Below are positions 63,151 to 64,000 of a stretch of 64,000 nucleotides of DNA, one piece after another. The position numbers and the translations under genes are program-made. Each line of letters opens with the position of its first letter. Within the stretch, counting starts at the first letter, position 1. The stretch lies in assembly GCA_965283955.1 (NCBI GenBank), contig CBDIQW010000001.1, forward strand, positions 3,596,001 through 3,660,000. The letters are read 5' to 3'. A model generated the notes under the pieces. The model was not told where the DNA came from and did not search any database. It worked only from the letters and a program-made list of their open reading frames with translations. This DNA comes from Emticicia sp965283955 (GTDB taxonomy: Bacteria; Bacteroidota; Bacteroidia; Cytophagales; Spirosomataceae).

Positions 63151-63301
63151 TTTAAGGTTGAATAGATAAGCTAAGTCCACCAACTTTTATTTTTGTTTCA
63201 GAAACACCATCTAACTAAACTAAATACCAAAACTATCTGCCACGTTGCTCGAAAGAGTAGTGTGGCTTTTTTGTGGCGAATACCCTTTCAAAATACCAAA
63301 A

Positions 63302-63922
63302 TTAGATACTGTTTTCTAAAGCAAACTTGATAAGTTCAGTCGATTTGGTAATCGAAAGTTTGTAATAGATATTTTTTCGATGCGTTTTGACGGTTTCGAG
63401 ACCCAGAAATAGTTTCTCGGCAATTTCGGTAGTATTCATACCGTCTTTAATCATCCTTATTATCTCGATTTCTCGTGGAGTCAACGAAAATTGTTTTACA
63501 AAAAAATCATCGTGATGTAGGTTTTGTCGGAGCTGATTTAGTTTTGGGTCGTAGTAATTTACACCATTCAGTACACTATCAATACCAAGAATTAATTCCT
63601 CTTTGGTTGAGTTTTTTAGTAAATAACCATCTACTTTTAATTGTTTCGACTGCTCAATAAATCGTGGCTCGGTGTACATAGAAACAAAAACAATCTTGAT
63701 AGTCTCGAATGCTTTTCTTAGTTCTGTTGCCAAATCAAAACCATTGATTGATGGTAAATTAATGTCCAGTAAAATTAAATCGGGCCTTGTGACCATAACC
63801 ATCATCAATACATCTTTTCCATCAAATACTTGGCCGACGATGTTATAGTGGTCAGAGATAAGTTGTTTTACACCTTCATTAAACAGTGTATGGTCATCTG
63901 CTATGAGCAGTTTAGGTTTCAT
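63302..63922 (-). CDS. NarL/LuxR family response regulator
   Basis: 206 residues. Receiver: LLIADDHTLFNEGVKQLI with phospho-Asp in DLILLDINLPSINGF and Lys in DGYLLKNSTKEE. C-terminal LuxR HTH (about 140-200): LTPREIEIIRMIKDGMNTTEIAEKLFLGLETVKTHRKNIYYKL (in part). Cytoplasmic transcription factor controlled by the kinase whose end follows upstream. It is convergent with the AEC permease, 150 bases away; a link to the SusCD locus is possible but not shown. Confidence 0.95.
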   Translation of the reverse strand: MKPKLLIADDHTLFNEGVKQLISDHYNIVGQVFDGKDVLMMVMVTRPDLILLDINLPSINGFDLATELRKAFETIKIVFVSMYTEPRFIEQSKQLKVDGYLLKNSTKEELILGIDSVLNGVNYYDPKLNQLRQNLHHDDFFVKQFSLTPREIEIIRMIKDGMNTTEIAEKLFLGLETVKTHRKNIYYKLSITKSTELIKFALENSI

Positions 63923-63928
63923 TATTGG

Positions 63929-64000
63929 CTACTTTTTTGGGACTTCAATCGTTACTGTTGTTCCTTTGGGGCTTGAATCAATGTTAAGTTTTGCACCCAG
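63929..64000 (-). CDS. Sensor histidine kinase, C-terminal end only
   Basis: The last 23 codons of a gene running out of the window: LGAKLNIDSSPKGTTVTIEVPKK and a stop. The SSPKGTTVTIEVP block is the final strand of a HATPase domain as in NarX/DesK-type kinases. The stop lies 6 bases before the regulator start, so the kinase and NarL-type regulator are one operon. Confidence 0.8.
   Translation of the reverse strand: MGAKLNIDSSPKGTTVTIEVPKK

Noticed and set aside
1..64000. tRNA genes, prophage, CRISPR-Cas, toxin-antitoxin or restriction systems
   Set aside because: Looked for T-loop (GTTCGAATC-type) sequences, phage structural genes, cas genes and typical defence domains; none seen.

Overview
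The window looks like a chromosomal segment of a low-GC Bacteroidota bacterium, most likely Cytophagales (Spirosomataceae/Cytophagaceae type). The grounds are a SusC/SusD pair, a PorT-like type IX secretion protein beside ubiE, LytTR regulators, CarboxypepD_reg-like domains, a bifunctional rhamnulose-phosphate aldolase/dehydrogenase, and TAnnTTTG promoter elements instead of the usual -10 box. I saw no prophage, integron, CRISPR array, tRNA or rRNA.

Layout. 1-3.7 kb: end of an RND efflux operon (pump plus outer-membrane lipoprotein channel). 4.2-10.7 kb: rnr, a TIGR01777 epimerase, a HIT protein, small membrane and anchored proteins, gpsA. 10.9-13.9 kb: a second adaptor/TolC pair without its pump. 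14.1-24.3 kb: housekeeping genes (proC, ribD, prmC, moxR, a glutamine cyclotransferase, a quinone oxidoreductase-MaoC fusion, mraY, an amidase) and a REP-associated transposase framed by two copies of its palindrome. 24.4-26.8 kb: ribosomal genes rplK-rplA-rplJ-rplL with a probable attenuator leader, without the usual nusG/secE and rpoBC neighbours. 27-36 kb: DUF4349 lipoprotein, WYL regulator, DinB, hflX, a probable structured small RNA, smpB, an OmpA-type lipoprotein, phosphoglucomutase. 36.2-39.1 kb: LytS-type kinase, LytTR response regulator and a stand-alone LytTR protein with candidate ACCGTT operator repeats. 39.4-42.7 kb: aldolase-dehydrogenase and a GntR regulator. 42.8-50 kb: two hydrolase paralogues, a SerB-SerA fusion, DinB, yidD, porT, ubiE, ogt. 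50.2-54.5 kb: an AraC-type membrane regulator and an unrecognised membrane module with HLHP motifs. 55.3-63.2 kb: SusC, SusD, lipoprotein, Tat-exported PLP aminotransferase, AEC permease, probably one uptake and processing operon with a long folded leader. 63.3-64 kb: NarL-type regulator and the end of its kinase.

Two features run through the whole window. First, many genes contain single-base frameshifts, including essential ones (rplA has three, rnr one, proC one). Intact protein sequence continues in another frame each time, so indel errors in the assembly are more likely than gene decay; I annotate the joined genes. Second, intergenic DNA is rich in small palindromes and approximate tandem 'word' repeats of many families, and some of these lie in frame inside genes (rnr, prmC, the HLHP protein), much like the palindromic elements of Rickettsia. 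This repeat biology, the framed RAYT transposase, the probable small RNA with nearby LytTR-like sites, and the Tat aminotransferase/SusCD locus are the most interesting things here.
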